Positions 1 through 12,691 are shown, numbered from the stretch's first letter. The stretch is DNA of 64,000 bases from Siphonodentalium dalli (GCA_032622095.1 CP136068.1:57992025-58056024), one strand, 5' to 3'. Program-made: numbers and translations. The notes: a model not told the origin generated them from the sequence alone.

Positions 1-62
<62 letters not shown>
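1..62. repeat. (TA)n microsatellite
   Basis: Pure TA dinucleotide repeat at the left window edge, so its true length is unknown. It is followed by two copies of the short motif TGTAGGTAGATAT. Confidence 0.95.
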
Positions 63-64
<2 letters not shown>

Positions 65-183
65 GGTAGATATATGTAGGTAGATATTTGGTATATATTT
101 TTCATAATAGCTTTCCCACCTACAGCAAAAGGTTTTTTTTTATTTATTTATCTTGTTTACAATTAAACATATATGATACATAC

Positions 184-364
184 CTTGTCATAATACAACA
201 CACTTGCGCAGGTCTTCTCGTGTTTCACGCTATCGCTTCTGTATTTGAACAGTTTACCGCATTTTGAACACGGGTATTGAATACCGTCGTGTTGCGCCCG
301 CGAGTGGCGAGAGAGGGTTTTCTTCTGAGTATACACCTTGTCACCCTGACTGCAGGCGAATTCA
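184..364 (-). CDS. Internal exon encoding C2H2-type zinc fingers (partial gene)
   Basis: On the minus strand a 181-nt open segment sits between a plausible acceptor (CCCAG at 369-365) and a strong donor (AAG|GTATGT, exon end at 184). Read from its second base it gives exactly 60 codons with no stop. The translation has two zinc-finger units. The second is intact in spacing: CSKCGKLFKYRSDSVKHEKTC, quoted as CSKC then a 12-residue finger and HEKTC, a C2HC-like variant of C2H2. The first (FACSQGDKVYTQKKTLSRH, then QH) has Gly where the second zinc Cys is expected (GGT instead of TGT), so that finger may be degenerate. The usual role of this family is nucleic-acid binding in the nucleus. No ATG or stop is included, so it is one exon of a longer gene, or a fragment of a zinc-finger paralogue. 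Neighbouring exons are not certain; see 5412-5608. Confidence 0.55.
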
Positions 365-2900
365 CTGGGAGTAACCTTTAAATAGAAGTAAATAAATAGT
401 TGACTTCCACAGAATTTGTTTCCCCTACAATTAGAAAATTAATTTGGGTATAATAAATAAATCTATACATACAAAGATAATACTCACGGAAAACGTTTGG
501 CAGATATTATCCAAAATCCTATGTAAATCTTCATGATTAACCCTTTACCCATCACGTCGGCATTTGTCGGCATCCAGGTCTGCCATCACGTCGGCTTTTA
601 TTGGCTTTTTTTTACCAAGGTTACACTGGTTTTAGAAGCACTAATTGCACCATTGTTATACGATGAATCGGCATCAAATTTGCTATTCACATTGGTATGA
701 TTATAATTTGTGTGTTTTGATTACTTTAATCAGCTTTAATGGTACTTTTATACCAAAATAATACACATTTTAAAAACATTTGAATACGCGATCGTGATAC
801 AACGGAAATCGAAACAGGAAACCACCAGCCGGAAGAAATTTGCGATGTTTGATCTGACTATAGATTAATGTTTGCTCAACTTGTCGAAGATTATGATAAA
901 TAGTTAAAACTAATAGATCAAATTCATTCAATGTAATAATTCTACAGGCAATTTTATGAAAACAAATATAAATAATTGTCAAAATCCAGTGTGCTCGTTG
1001 ACCAATTTGCTGCGTTTCCAGCGTGGATGCCATTGCCAAGTAAAAAAGCTACATCAATGTTGTTACGTGTTTATTTCTTACTATTCATCTAACTAATTTA
1101 ATACGCCAACCATATGTAGCAACAACATTGTTGTACCTCACATATATATCATTTTGTTTTTATTAATAAAGTTATTCGAGAGAATAATACATTAGTTTGT
1201 CTTGGAGATTGTATCTCTCACAGGCATGTGCAATAGATAAACAGCAAAGCGACATGCATCCAGCGTAACGTAAAGTCAGCCCAATTCAACTGCGAGTCGG
1301 GAGCAAACTGTCTTGGCGTCGCCGTAAATGGAAGTTTTTGTGAAGGAATTTCCGACGTTTTCTGAATGAAATTAAAATGGCCAATAAAATTAAACTTTTA
1401 AATGGCCTTCCCAGTGTTCAATATGTTTTGGATTAAGCTTGAATATGGCGATTGTCCGACTTAATAACTTTCACAAATATGAACTGATTTCAATAATTTT
1501 TGGTATACATGTAAATGCTTCTCACAATACCCTCTCTACATGATACGACTATGGATTGGTTCAGACTGTTTTTCGTAATATTACACTTCATTTTCGACTT
1601 ATTTTGACTTTGGATGATAATTTATTATTCAAGTTATGATGTCCTGATCACCACCAAACTTGATACATGTATATGTCTGAATTGCATTAAAATACAAACC
1701 TAGTTTGAATCGGCTTAGAATTCATTTGTTTGTTTTTTTTCGAATATCGGTACAAAAGCCATCTTAGATGTTAAGGTTACGTATCATTTTCTACCCGTTT
1801 TTGGGGTTTCTGCAATCATTCGAACAAATATGAACCAATTTGAATATATTTTTTTTTCCGCACAAGCTTCTTGTGACACCATATCTATATTATTAGTCTG
1901 AATTTTTCTTTAAAGTTAAAAATCTTTTTTGTTGGGTTTACGGATAATGCGGGTTGAATTTGCCACGGTGGGGTATGCTACCACACGAGTGCACGCCTCT
2001 TGTTTATATCAACAATGGGATTCTATTCAAATAAAAATACAACATAGAACGCAACAACATTTGACTCAATTTCTAATTAAATTATTTATTACTTTATATA
2101 CTGAATGAATGAGAATCCATACGGTGTTCCTCTATCAGTCTGCACTTTGTGGTCTGCTTTAATATCTAGCAGCATCTCACCAAGTGAAGAATATATCATT
2201 CCAATACACATTTAATTTATTGTGCTGCATAAATACACTAGAAATTAATTAAGAGCAAATATAATTAAATAGGATAATTACATTAGTGGCGGATCACTTT
2301 GATGTATACCATAGAACATGCTATATAATATACAGATGGCAAATGTTCAGAAATTGGTACCAGTATCTCATAGTGGTTGCAAACTGCGTTCTGTATTTAT
2401 GCCGCACCACAAGGATTATTTCCAAATTACCGTAATTTTTACAAGAATTGAACAAAAGAAATTCCCGGTCAGCGTGAACCCCAGATTATATGATTTGGCG
2501 ACTGCTGTGAGTAAATTTCGCTTTTCATACCTATGGTATATCATACAATTTTCTCTGAGGAATTATATTCATGTTTAGCATGATAATGGCTCACAGAAGT
2601 TGCCCAAATCATGTGATCCAGCTTCCATGCTGCTGGGAATTTTGGACAATTGTTTGGCCATTTCCATCATATGGCTAATTGCGGTAATTGCTATATTTTA
2701 TAAGATCTCAAAGCTCTATAAATTATTAAAAGGGCGGCTGATATCGATGGGGGTAGGGTCAAGATAATGTGAATGGATCATGGAGAAGATGGTGCTTCCA
2801 ATGAGGGCCACCATTGTAGTATAAACATGGAATTTGCAACACAACAGCTCATCCGTACGATACTTTATTCACTAGATAAATTTGGGAGCACACTCGCTGA
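365..2900. other. Unclassified AT-rich DNA
   Basis: I see no convincing gene here. Around 540-610 a short motif (CATCACGTCGGC) occurs twice about 43 bases apart. Open frames at 770-1039 (minus), 2318-2578 and 2773-3036 (plus) show no motif I recognise and are near the length expected by chance in this composition. Confidence 0.5.
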
Positions 2901-2919
2901 ACCGATAGCCAACAAGGCA

Positions 2920-3527
2920 AGTTCCACAAAATGTGTATGTGTGCTTCACATCAGTTATATGTACTGCCCGATCATGCACTGTGAGGAAATTTTTCACGAG
3001 TCCTCTTGCAAGATGTTCAGATCATTGTTTACTTGATGTGCGAGTACAATGTAGGTGCAGCCATTTTGTGATACTCTTCCTTATCTGGTCTGGTCGAGCA
3101 ACAAACGATCTTCCATAAACGTGGACATTTTCGATGCACTGCTTCACCACATTGTCACTTCGCCACTGGTTATTACTAGTAGATATACTGAATCACTGCA
3201 TTGTCACTGAATCACTCTGAATCACTGCATTGTCAGTGAATACTCTAAATGTGCACCAGTCCACAAAATTTGTATGTGTGCTAATCAGAATACATCATGA
3301 TCAAAATATGGGCATTTTTGATGTACTGCTTCGCCACATTGTCACTGAATCACTGCTGTGGTATAATTTGGATTGTCGCTGAATAACTCCGAGTCACTCG
3401 AAATGTGCACCAGTCCACAAAATGTGTATGTGTGCTAATCCGATTACATCATTATCAGAATATGGGCATTTTCGATTCACTGCTTCACCACATTGTTACT
3501 GAACTGAATGACTCCAAATTTGCATTT
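2920..3527. repeat. Tandem direct repeat, about 157-bp unit, roughly three degenerate copies
   Basis: The phrase CACAAAATGTGTATGTGTGC, then a gap, then ATGGGCATTTT and ACTGCTTC.CCACATTGT, recurs from about 2926, 3258 and 3416. The second and third copies are adjacent and about 157 bp apart; the first is more divergent and contains its own short duplication of ACTGAATCACT-type words. Class unknown. Small open frames across it are by-products of the repeat. Confidence 0.7.
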
Positions 3528-4526
3528 GTCCTCCAATTTAGTCTAAATCTCCTTTGGAAATATTTCTATCTGGTATCGTTGTATTTTATTGGTTGTAACT
3601 ATCATGTCCGCTCCGACTGTATATACTAACACTTGCTCCCTGTCCATACTGCGTCCACAATGGCATTGAAAACAATTGAATCATCGACAAGAAATGTACA
3701 AACAAAACACGTCGTTTCATGAAATAAACATGTGGGGCGAAGTTTTAATTTCCGGGTCGCTTGTGGCCTCGAAAAAAGTCATTAAAACAATAAAAATAAG
3801 TCTTGTGTGCATTTAATTAACCATGTGTCTGATACGAAGTCCACCTTGATTATGTTTTCGAACGCATCTGGGCAATGGAGTATCAAGAAACGCACATTCG
3901 AAACAATTAAATGCTATTAAATTCCATTGTAATCCTAAGCGGGCACCTGCACGTAAATAATCTCACGAAATTGTTTTCGCGTAAATCAGCCCAATCAAAC
4001 CAAACTATATCTGGTTTTCACAAAGGCAGTTTTTGGCGCAACCCAAAATCGGCTGCTTGTATGGGAAAAAATGTTTCTATTCCGACATATTAAACATTAT
4101 ATTGTTATTGAATAGCATTTCAACTTCTAACCTATGATTTAAAAAATTGAATTTTTAGTATATTAATGCTGTTTTTATGTTTTTTTTTAAACATGATACA
4201 CGGATTAATTATCGAAGTATTTACGTCGACGCTCCACATCTTATTTCTGTATCCTCACGATCATGGCTTGTGTTTTGTTTACATTGGTTACTATTTGTGA
4301 TCACGTGTTAACAACAGTTAATAAGATTTTTACAATACTGGAATGCATTTCATAATGCATTTCCACATTTTATTGAATTTCGTTGGTACATTAATAAATG
4401 CAAATAAGTAGAAGTTGGTTAACCCTTTGCTAGTGATTGGGGAAACGGAAGGTAATTCGGGAAATCGAGGTTACGACGTCAAATTTCATACAAAATCTTC
4501 GGGGTGTTTTTGTTGATAAAATATTG
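3528..4526. other. Unclassified AT-rich DNA
   Basis: No gene, RNA or repeat structure that I can support in this stretch. Confidence 0.5.
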
Positions 4527-4960
4527 GGGATAATTTTATTTAACGATGTCAAAGTAAGGTACGCATTCATATGGCAATGAACAAGAGTGATTAATGCACA
4601 TGTAGATGTGAAAATTTAAAGGAATGCACGCGTAAAACGATCTCATTCTTTTATTAGAAAGTGATTGCTAACAGTAAAGAAATTACGGCAACTGTGTTGC
4701 CTTACCGTCTTACGTAATACACATCTCAATCGACGACGTTTTCTGTTTTGCAAATTTGTGTTTATATATGCAATATATAATGGGGGGATAATTTTGTTTA
4801 ACGATGTCAAAGTATGGTACGCATTCATGTGGACATGAACTAGAGTGATTGGTGCACACGTAGATGTGAAAATTTAAAGGAATGCACTGCAAAACGATCT
4901 CTTTTTTTTTATTTGAAAGTGATTGCTAACAGTAAAGAAATTATGGCGACAGTGTTGTCT
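4527..4960. repeat. Two-copy direct repeat, about 175 bp each, offset about 257 bp
   Basis: The segment 4527-4702 (GGGGATAATTTTATTTAACG onward to the run GATTGCTAACAGTAAAGAAA) is repeated at 4783-4960 with roughly 85 percent identity by eye. The intervening 80 bp is not repeated. It could be an old segmental duplication or two copies of a small element. Confidence 0.8.
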
Positions 4961-5411
4961 CGCGCAGTACCGTACACAACCAAATCTCCGTTGTTTTAAA
5001 ATATATTTGTTGATAAATTGAACACCATAATAAGATAAATTTTCGGAAATTACCAGCTGAAATTACAGCAATAAAATTCAGAATCTGATAAATTTCAATG
5101 TGAAATTGATTTTAATTCTATGCAACGAATCAGGGTCAAGAAAAATCCGGAAAGATACTTACCGACTCCATAGTGTCTCCTTGTTCTCCAACTTCAGACG
5201 GAATATATGATCAAACAAACCATCTTACCTGCTCTTCCCGTACTAAGGATGTAGTATGAATTAAATTTAATATTTTTGCACATTGCCTAATGGGGGACTT
5301 GACTTTCATAAACATGAAAATGAATTGTTACCAATTCATTAAAATTAAAAAACCCATCCATGCAGATAAACAAGAGCCACCATAAGATTTAATAATACAT
5401 TTTTTCCTATA
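4961..5411. other. Unclassified DNA
   Basis: Nothing recognised. The segment lies downstream (minus-strand sense) of the possible zinc-finger exon. Confidence 0.45.
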
Positions 5412-5608
5412 ACTTTGACGTTACCAGAAAGTGCTGATGGCTGGGATGACGACGTTAGACATATTACTGTTGGGTAAAGGGTTAAGCTTGTCGACATTTG
5501 ATTGGCAAATATATTCGCACTTCGGACATTTTTCTTGATATCTGTTTGTGTTTGATACAATAGAAGATGATAGTGGTGGTGGTGATGGTACATTGTCGCG
5601 GTTGATTT
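5412..5608 (-). CDS. Possible exon with half of a C2H2 zinc finger
   Basis: On the minus strand a good acceptor with a long pyrimidine tract (TTTTATTACCTTTTAG) is followed at 5608 by an open segment of 65 codons that ends in TAA near 5412. The translation has a Ser/Pro-rich stretch and then YQEKCPKCEYICQSNVDKL, the first half of a C2H2 finger (CPKC plus a Cys at the aromatic/linker position) without the following His pair. A possible donor (CTG|GTAACG) occurs just before the stop. It lies upstream, in minus-strand order, of the zinc-finger exon at 184-364, so both may belong to one minus-strand gene, or both may be fragments of zinc-finger paralogues. The missing histidines make a functional finger doubtful. 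Confidence 0.3.
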
Positions 5609-5635
5609 CCTAAAAGGTAATAAAAGGAGTAAGAA

Positions 5636-5936
5636 GAGAAAAAAAAAACGAAGAAAACAATTTTATATAGGGCAGTAATATAACCCCAACGTTTAGCATT
5701 TGGAAATAGTGGTGTTATAACATTTCTTTAAATAATTCAAAATATATACATATCATTTTGATAAAAATAGCTGCGTTCTAGTGGATACGTCGAGACGAGT
5801 AATTTGATATATCACATGACTATATTGTTGAGAGAGAAAAAAATTTGAAAAAAATTTGAATTTTTTTTATTTTTTTTTTTTAAATTAAATTTTTTTTTTT
5901 TTAAGAAAAACAATTTTTTTTTTTAAATTATACATA
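5636..5936. repeat. A/T homopolymer-rich low-complexity DNA
   Basis: Runs of A and T (5640-5648, 5826-5925) dominate. No gene signal. Confidence 0.8.
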
Positions 5937-6084
5937 CCATTGTGTTATTTCCGTTTAGAAATTCCACCTGTTGACACTAAAGCTCGTATTTCTGTCGTCA
6001 GATTTTTCCAAACTCTGTAGTGTTAGTTTACCTGCATAGGAAAGTAGACTAAACCCTCTACAATATATATATATTGGCTCCCGA

Positions 6085-6375
6085 CATACATACACAAGGA
6101 TAATTAAGACTAGAACAGACCAGAGCATACATACGCTGGTTACCTGGCAGTATTTCCTGGCAACTATGTGAGTGCTCGACTTAATAGTCCGTGCCAACAT
6201 TTTTGGCATCGCGCCTCACTGTACAATATATTATCTGGCATCTACACAATGATAATTAAGACTAAAATAGACCGGAGCATACATAAGCCCTCCACAGCTG
6301 TTGCCTGGTAATATTTCCATCGCAATTATATAGGTGTTAGACTTATAGGTGTGTGCCAACATTTTCTCTGTTCAC
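6085..6375. repeat. Two-copy direct duplication, about 130 bp each
   Basis: The words GATAATTAAGACTA, AGACC.GAGCATACATA, GTGCCAACATTTT occur in order at 6099-6200 and again at 6241-6365, about 150 bp apart, with moderate divergence. Class unknown. Confidence 0.65.
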
Positions 6376-7789
6376 TATATATAATCACAATTCATAACCT
6401 TCTAGATCCGCACTATAGAGGTATCCGTATGTATAGTAATAAGCGATGAGGATTCTTCTGATCTTGCTGCCACATTCCAACACATCTGTAGTACATTCTA
6501 TTTCTAGTAGCGGATTTAGTGTCCTATTACTACTGCAGCAACTTGGGACAGCTTGCCATATACATGTGGATTTACTGCGCCTTCTACTTCTAGTGAGAGC
6601 TTACCAGCAACTTCTGACAGATATGTACTACTAATAAAAGCTTGCCATCAACGTCCAACAGCTTTCATTCTACTATTGATCTTCTGTCTTGTACTTATAA
6701 CGCCCTACCTAGTACTACCGAGAAAAGAAATTTGAAACAAGGACCCGCAAAAGGCGATATGACAAGGCGCCTTCTACTTCTAATTCAGGATTTACTGCAT
6801 TTGCTAAGACCGTTCCCCATTTTTTCGTAAAGCCTTTTACGAGTTTAAACGTCTCAGACCTTGTAAAAAATATATTGTTACCGTACTTGCGCACGTGGGG
6901 CGTGCTGGCCTCCGTGGGCACTAACACTATTATTCGCAAAAGACAGTTGAATAAGAGAAACTGACAAAACTTCAACGCGGCTGTGTCTATGAAGACTATT
7001 CAAACCCTAACTCTTCAGAGTGAGCTGGAGTGTTGGGGATTAAAATTTGGTGTGGCCACATTAACCCCGCTGATAGAAACTTATTAATAGAGTTATAGAA
7101 GGAGGTCGGTTTTTTCATACATGTAAGTTAGTAACCCCCCCCCCCAAATAATATTGTAACAGTGGTTTGAAGCATATATTGTGAAAACTATAATTGAACA
7201 AGAATTCTGGAAGTAAGGACAATTCAATAAATATAAATATCCATACCTGGGTTTGTGTTTATCCTTAATAGAATACTTCCTGATTTAACACAATTTTGAC
7301 CCAACTTTGATCAAATAAAACTAAATAACTATAAATTATAACATATATAGCTGGAAATATATTCACGTTATTGTGTAACAATAACCATCCGACGTTTATA
7401 TACTAAGCATTTCGTATATATCCGCCCTCTTTATTGGCGTCAGACCAAACGAAACGTGCGTCAGCGACACGGCTTCAGCCGGTTACAGCATTTGTTCTCG
7501 TGAGCCGAACATTTTAATAGTCCTATACTACCCCATTAACTCGCACAAACCGATACACACACACACACACACACTCTCAACGAAATTGTTTTTACTCAAA
7601 ATAGAAACGTGAGCCAATTAACGGATACCTCGCGTTTTATACTCTATCTCTGCCTACTAATAAACAATTATTTACCAGGTGCTGTAGTACAAACCTACCG
7701 CAGTCATCGTTCAGTTATACCCTACCCCATGAAAACATTGGCTCCGTGCCCCGCCGATTTGTTGTGGATTTTTGTTTTTGCCTCTAACC
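6376..7789. other. Unclassified DNA with a short (CA)n tract
   Basis: The CA repeat is at 7556-7574. Several overlapping open frames between 6446 and 6975 on both strands have no recognisable motif and none is supported as coding. Confidence 0.5.
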
Positions 7790-8160
7790 TAGAGGCGCAC
7801 GTCACGATCACGCGCTATTGTCGTGATAACCTTCGCCGATTTGTTGCGGAATATATTGTTTACCCGTGACCTAGATATATACACCCGTGATCACGCGCTA
7901 TTCTCGTGATAACCTTCGCCGAATTGTTTGCCCGGGACCTAGACGTACGCGCGTCGTTTATGCGCTATTATGGTGATAACCTTCGCCGAATTGTTATATA
8001 TAACTTAGACATACCCACCGTGATCACGCGATATTCTCGTGATAACCTTCGCCGACTTGTTGCGGAATATTTTGTTTGTCCTTGACCTAGACATACCCGC
8101 CACGATAACGCGCTATTCTGGTGATAACCTTCACCGATATACACCCACGCGTTGTGACCT
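7790..8160. repeat. Degenerate tandem repeat, units of 65-95 bp, about five copies
   Basis: The word GTGATAACCTTCGCCGA (with small changes) recurs at about 7822, 7906, 7971, 8039 and 8133. Each copy is preceded by a CACGCGCTATT-like word and followed by TTGTT and a GACCTAGA word. Spacing is irregular, so it is an old minisatellite rather than a fresh one. It stops just before the LINE that starts near 8225. Confidence 0.75.
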
Positions 8161-8224
8161 ATAACCCCTGATGGCACAGGAACAGGAGCTGAGCAAAGTC
8201 AAGTCAAACGGTATACTAGAATAG

Positions 8225-11205
8225 GTAGACTATACTACTCCGGCCTCAAAATTAAATGATATAATCAACTTTTACACCCTCAAAAACGTAGTCACGTCCC
8301 CAACAAGAGTTACTCAAAGTTCTCAAACACTATTGGACCCTATAATTATTAACGGCGATTTTAATCTGCAAGATGCTGATACCATAGATTTGGAAATTTC
8401 TGACCATTACGGTGTCTATGCGACCCTCTGTTATGATAATAATCGCACATCCTCTTTTAAAAGACAAATCTGGGACTATAAACACGCTGACTTCGAAAGG
8501 GCGGGTAATCTGATAAACGACCTGAAATGGAATAATCTTCTTCTCCCCCTTGAATTAAATGAAGCTGCAGAACTGTTCACTAAAACATTTCTCGATATTA
8601 TGTACAAATGTATCCCATTTAAACATGTCACCATCCGAACAAATGATAAACCATGGTTTAATTCAGAAATCCGCAGAAAGATAAGACGTAGAGACAGGTT
8701 GAGATCGATTGCTATTAAAAAAAATACCACAGAAACATGGAAAAAATTTAAACAATGTCGAAATCATATCAATAACATGAAGAAATATGCTAAGGCACAA
8801 TTTAATGAAAATTTAGAAGAACGCATTAGTACATCTGATTCAAAAGACTACTGGCAATTAATTAATTATCTCCTCAACAAGAAAAAGACAACATTAATTC
8901 CCCCGCTGTATAGCCTAGAAGGTGGGGTAAAAATGGATTCTAAATCATATGAAATTAACGATTTTGAAAATGCACAAATTCTAAACAAAAGATTCATTTT
9001 AAATTCCTCACTTGATGATTCAAGAAAATCATTACCCCCGTTGACCTCTAAAACACAGAATATACTGACTGAAATTCCTTTCGAAATGCAAGAGGTAATT
9101 GATGTTATACTAGCTTTGAAAACAAATAAGGCACATGGACATGATGACATAAGTGCTAAAATGTTACGCTGTACTGCACAGCAGATTGCTTTACCGTTGT
9201 CATTACTATTTAAAAATCTCTGGAGGCTGGAATATTCCCGTCTTCTTGGAAAAATGCAAATGTTATGCCAATCTTTAAAAAAGGGGACCCCGCTGATAGT
9301 GCCAATTACAGGCCGATTTCATTGTTACCTTGTCTGGCCAAAGTATTTGAAAGATTGGTCCTAAAATATGTTTCCACTTTTTTTTAATGAAAATAATCTT
9401 ATTTACGAGCAACAATCCGGCTTCATGGCCGGTCACAGTACAGTTTATCAACTAATTGATATATATCACCACCTTTGCCAGAACCTAGATAAAGGTCTGT
9501 ACACGTGTTCCATATTTTTTTATATTTCGAAAGCATTCGAAAGGGTCTGGCATAGGGGGCTAATATATAAATTGCAGCAATATGGGATTGCAGGAAAACT
9601 TCTGAACTGGTTTCAAGATTACTTAGTAAATAGACGACAAAGAGTCCTGGTAAACAATACTTACTCTAAATTTGAAATTATACCATCCGGAGTGCCCCAA
9701 GGGTCCATAATGGGGCCTTTTCTCTTAATTTATATAAACGATCTGCCCAACAATCTCTGCTCTAAAGCTCGAATGTACGCCGACGACACCTGCATCACTG
9801 CTTCTCACTATGACCTACAATCCCTAGCTAGACAACTCAACAATGATCTCGAAATCGTATCACAATGGGCCAACAACTGGCTAGTAAACTTTAACCCAGC
9901 AAAGACCAAAGCTATGTCATTTTCCCTAACTAACAAAGACCAGGCCCCAAAACTATTTTTCGAAAACCAAGAAATAACCTTCATTAAATCGCATAGACAC
10001 CTCGGTCTCGATATCCAAGCAAATTTAAATTGGAATGATCACATTGAAAATATCTGTCGACGAGTATCAGGAAGACTATCCCAACTCAGAAAATTTAAAT
10101 ACAGTATCGACAGAAAGACGCTTGAAAAAATCTACAATACTTATATTTTGCCTATAATGGACTATTCTGATATTGTCTGGGCGAACACACCAAAATACTT
10201 GACTGATAAACTTGAAAGACTTCATAAAGAAGCTGCCAGAATTGTAACAGGACTAAACCGATCGGTATCCGATAAAGACCTACTCGTTGAAATCGGCTGG
10301 CCCACGCTCAGTAATAGACGCGAACATCATCAGTTACATTACATATATAAAATTACTAACAACCTTGCACCCAACTACTTATCAACTATCTTACCTCCTC
10401 GTGCTGGCAATGTCTCGAGATACTCAAAGCGGAACCCTGGAAACGTTTATTGTTACTTCTGTCACACAGAACATTTAAAAAAATCCTTCCTACCCTTTAT
10501 GACACAATCATGGAATAAGCTTCCAATTATCGTAACTGATTATCGTAACTGATACGTTTAACCTAAAAGAATTTAAGGTCAATCTTAGTTTTATAGATTT
10601 GACCCTAAAACCACCTCCTTATTTTCAAACTGGGAGTCGGAAAGAAAATATAATCCATTCTAAAATTCGCAACGGTTGCAGTGAACTTCGCTTAGATATG
10701 TATGATAACTTTATAGCCGAAAGCCCGGTGTGTAATTGTGGCACAGAGATCGAGGATGCCTTTCACTTCTTTTTCGAATGTCCATTGGTCCGACCGCAAA
10801 GAACTAAATTATATGATAGACTAGATGAGTATGCTTTCACAATAGTAGACGTAAACCACTTCCTCTGAGGCGCCCCAAGCATTCCACAGCATAGAAACCA
10901 GATACTCTTTTACATTGTACAAAAATATATATCAGAAAGTAAACGTTTCACTTAACGAAGAAAAATCGTAAACAACTTACGGCACGGCATGGCATGATAT
11001 ATACAGGAGAGGACCTCAGGACCGGTATAACATCAATCACCAGACATCATCATCAACATTCTTATTATTACATGTACATTATATCTGTTATTCATCTTGT
11101 TTAAACATTTGTGTAAATATTGTCGGGAGAGGGGCCACCTTAAGTTGTTATAACTTGTCCCCCAATCCCTTGTAAACTGAGTTACAATAAATATGTTTAA
11201 ACCAA
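8225..11205 (+). mobile_element. 5'-truncated non-LTR retrotransposon (LINE family A, Jockey/CR1-like)
   Basis: The element enters in the middle of the endonuclease domain, which is the usual 5' truncation left by target-primed reverse transcription. It runs through a reverse transcriptase and a C-terminal Cys/His module to a 3' UTR. The 3' end contains ACTTGTCCCCCAATCCCTT and ends near AATAAATATGTTTAAA. A second copy with the same C-terminal module and the same 3' end lies on the minus strand at 63300-64000, which supports the boundary at about 11205. I could not define a target-site duplication. The exact left end is uncertain; an in-frame stop at 8222 limits the open frame. Confidence 0.85.
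8240..10868 (+). pseudogene. LINE A ORF2 pseudogene: endonuclease C-terminus, reverse transcriptase, Cys/His C-terminal module
   Basis: Frame one (8240-9250) begins with the end of an APE-type endonuclease, including the family's PTRV and TLLDPI words and the catalytic SDH box. The linker and the start of the reverse transcriptase follow (KAHGHDDIS, the KASGPDxI block). A frameshift near 9245 moves the FKKGD and NYRPISLLPCL blocks to another frame. A second shift at the T-run near 9380 leads to a long frame (9368-10552) with SGFMAGHST, the SGVPQGSIMGP block, the catalytic MYADD box and the thumb region. In the block that should read F-D-I-S-K-A-F-D, the first catalytic Asp is Tyr (FYISKAFERVWH), so the enzyme would be inactive. 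A 13-bp tandem duplication at 10526-10551 creates the stop at 10552. Downstream, 10560-10868 encodes a C-x-C...H...C module (CNCGTEIEDAFHFFFEC). Confidence 0.85.
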
Positions 11206-11697
11206 AGTATTTAAAGTTTGGCTCAGCAGGGTAATGAATCGTCGGGATGGCTTAACCCTAACACTGTCGCCTATGGGAAATATTTAGTTGATTGTAACCT
11301 TTTGTGTACAAACAAATAAATTGAATCGACCACGTGATCGCGATACAGCCAACAGATTTAAAACGAAGAATCGGTAATGCGCTGGAACGAAGTTTAATAA
11401 TAATGGCTTAATTTGGTGGCATAGATTACATCTATATTCACCACAATCAATAACAATGTGTGTCATCCATTGAATGGACATTAACTTATCTAATGAATGC
11501 GACAAAAGAACAAATATAATTCACAGACCATAATAATAAGTGTACTCGATTCGTATCGAGTCTGCGATATGGTTCCTGCAAGTTATAGAAATCGGTAACC
11601 CGAAACCTGGCGCTCTTTTTAAATCTCTTTGTTCTAACTCCCAATGCTGATTTCATATTCGATCCGTGCGATATTATATCACATTTATTCTGCAAAC
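10869..11697. other. LINE A 3' UTR, then unclassified DNA
   Basis: 10869-11205 is the LINE 3' untranslated region. 11206-11697 holds no feature that I can support. Confidence 0.5.
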
Positions 11698-11842
11698 ATG
11701 CGTTTCGCTTTGGTTGAGTTTATCGACTATAGGTCTTTCGAAATTATAGAATCCAAAACAATAAACGATGCGGACGAAGACTCTCTAAACAATGATGCAT
11801 TTGATTTCGACGAGGAATTTGAAGTTACCACGAACAAAACTG
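11698..11842 (+). CDS. Putative first coding exon of an unrecognised gene
   Basis: An ATG at 11698 opens 48 codons plus one base. It ends at a possible donor (ACTG|GTAAAC at 11842/11843); without splicing the frame reaches a TAA at 11869. The peptide begins MRFALVEFIDYRSFEIIE and becomes very acidic. That start resembles a small N-terminal module I associate with invertebrate BEN-domain or transposon-linked proteins, but this is a recollection of style, not a match I can prove. The phase (one base over) fits the exon at 13501, giving an Asp codon across the junction. The Helitron-like element at 12544-13434 lies in the intron this implies. Confidence 0.3.
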
Positions 11843-11899
11843 GTAAACAAACGGAGACAAACATGCCATAACAGTGCTCAGGTTTAGTGGTAAGTAAAT

Positions 11900-12543
11900 C
11901 TATTTACCTAGCTAGTTTATCGCCAGTCACATATATTACTCATATATGATATATAGTATAGGTACATGTAAATGCGTATATGGTAAAAAAAATAATTAAA
12001 TTAAAAGTGAACAGTGAATACAATTTTTTATTTATTAATTTTTTGTATATTTAGTATTATTTACCGATTAGATCTACCGGTATAATAATATATCATTTTA
12101 AGTTTTTTTTAAATAAAAACTAATGTAACAATAATATTAGTATCAATAATATTAATTGCCACTATATATTGATTGAGATCTATATCAACTGGCCTATTGT
12201 TAATTTTAATTACTTTTGCTGAACTTTATTAAATTATTTAATTACCGGTATATATTAATTAAAACAATTATTTTGAAATAAATATGATTTTGGAGGCCAT
12301 ATAAGTTACGGTTTATTACTAATATATCAGCCTACAAAAATGATCAACAGCCTATAATTTAGTAATTAACATCAATCGATCTACCGTATTAGAAGTTAGA
12401 TCGATCGAACCCACTATATATTAAACAGGATAGTTATACCGGTATCTATCATACATTCATACCGGTACATTCATGGTCAAAGGTGATCAGTTAATTAGTA
12501 GAAAGACATTTATTATGTACCGATATATGCATATATATATATA
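11900..12543. other. AT-rich intron-like DNA
   Basis: Contains several ACCGGTAT words and little else. No gene or repeat structure is recognised. Confidence 0.45.
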
Positions 12544-12691
12544 CTAGAAGGTGACCCGACTTCGTCCGGGCTATTCAAAAACCAAATTTCAAGTCGATAG
12601 CTCCACCCGTTTCCTAGATCTGGTCTGCGCATGCGCGAAGCTGGTGTCGCACGTGCTCGGCGACCCGATAAAATTCGTATCCGGGGCAAGA

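Noticed and set aside
2318-3036. Two plus-strand open frames of 86 and 87 codons
   Set aside because: I considered them as exons because of reasonable composition, but there is no recognisable motif, and the second one ends in the tandem repeat. Not supported.
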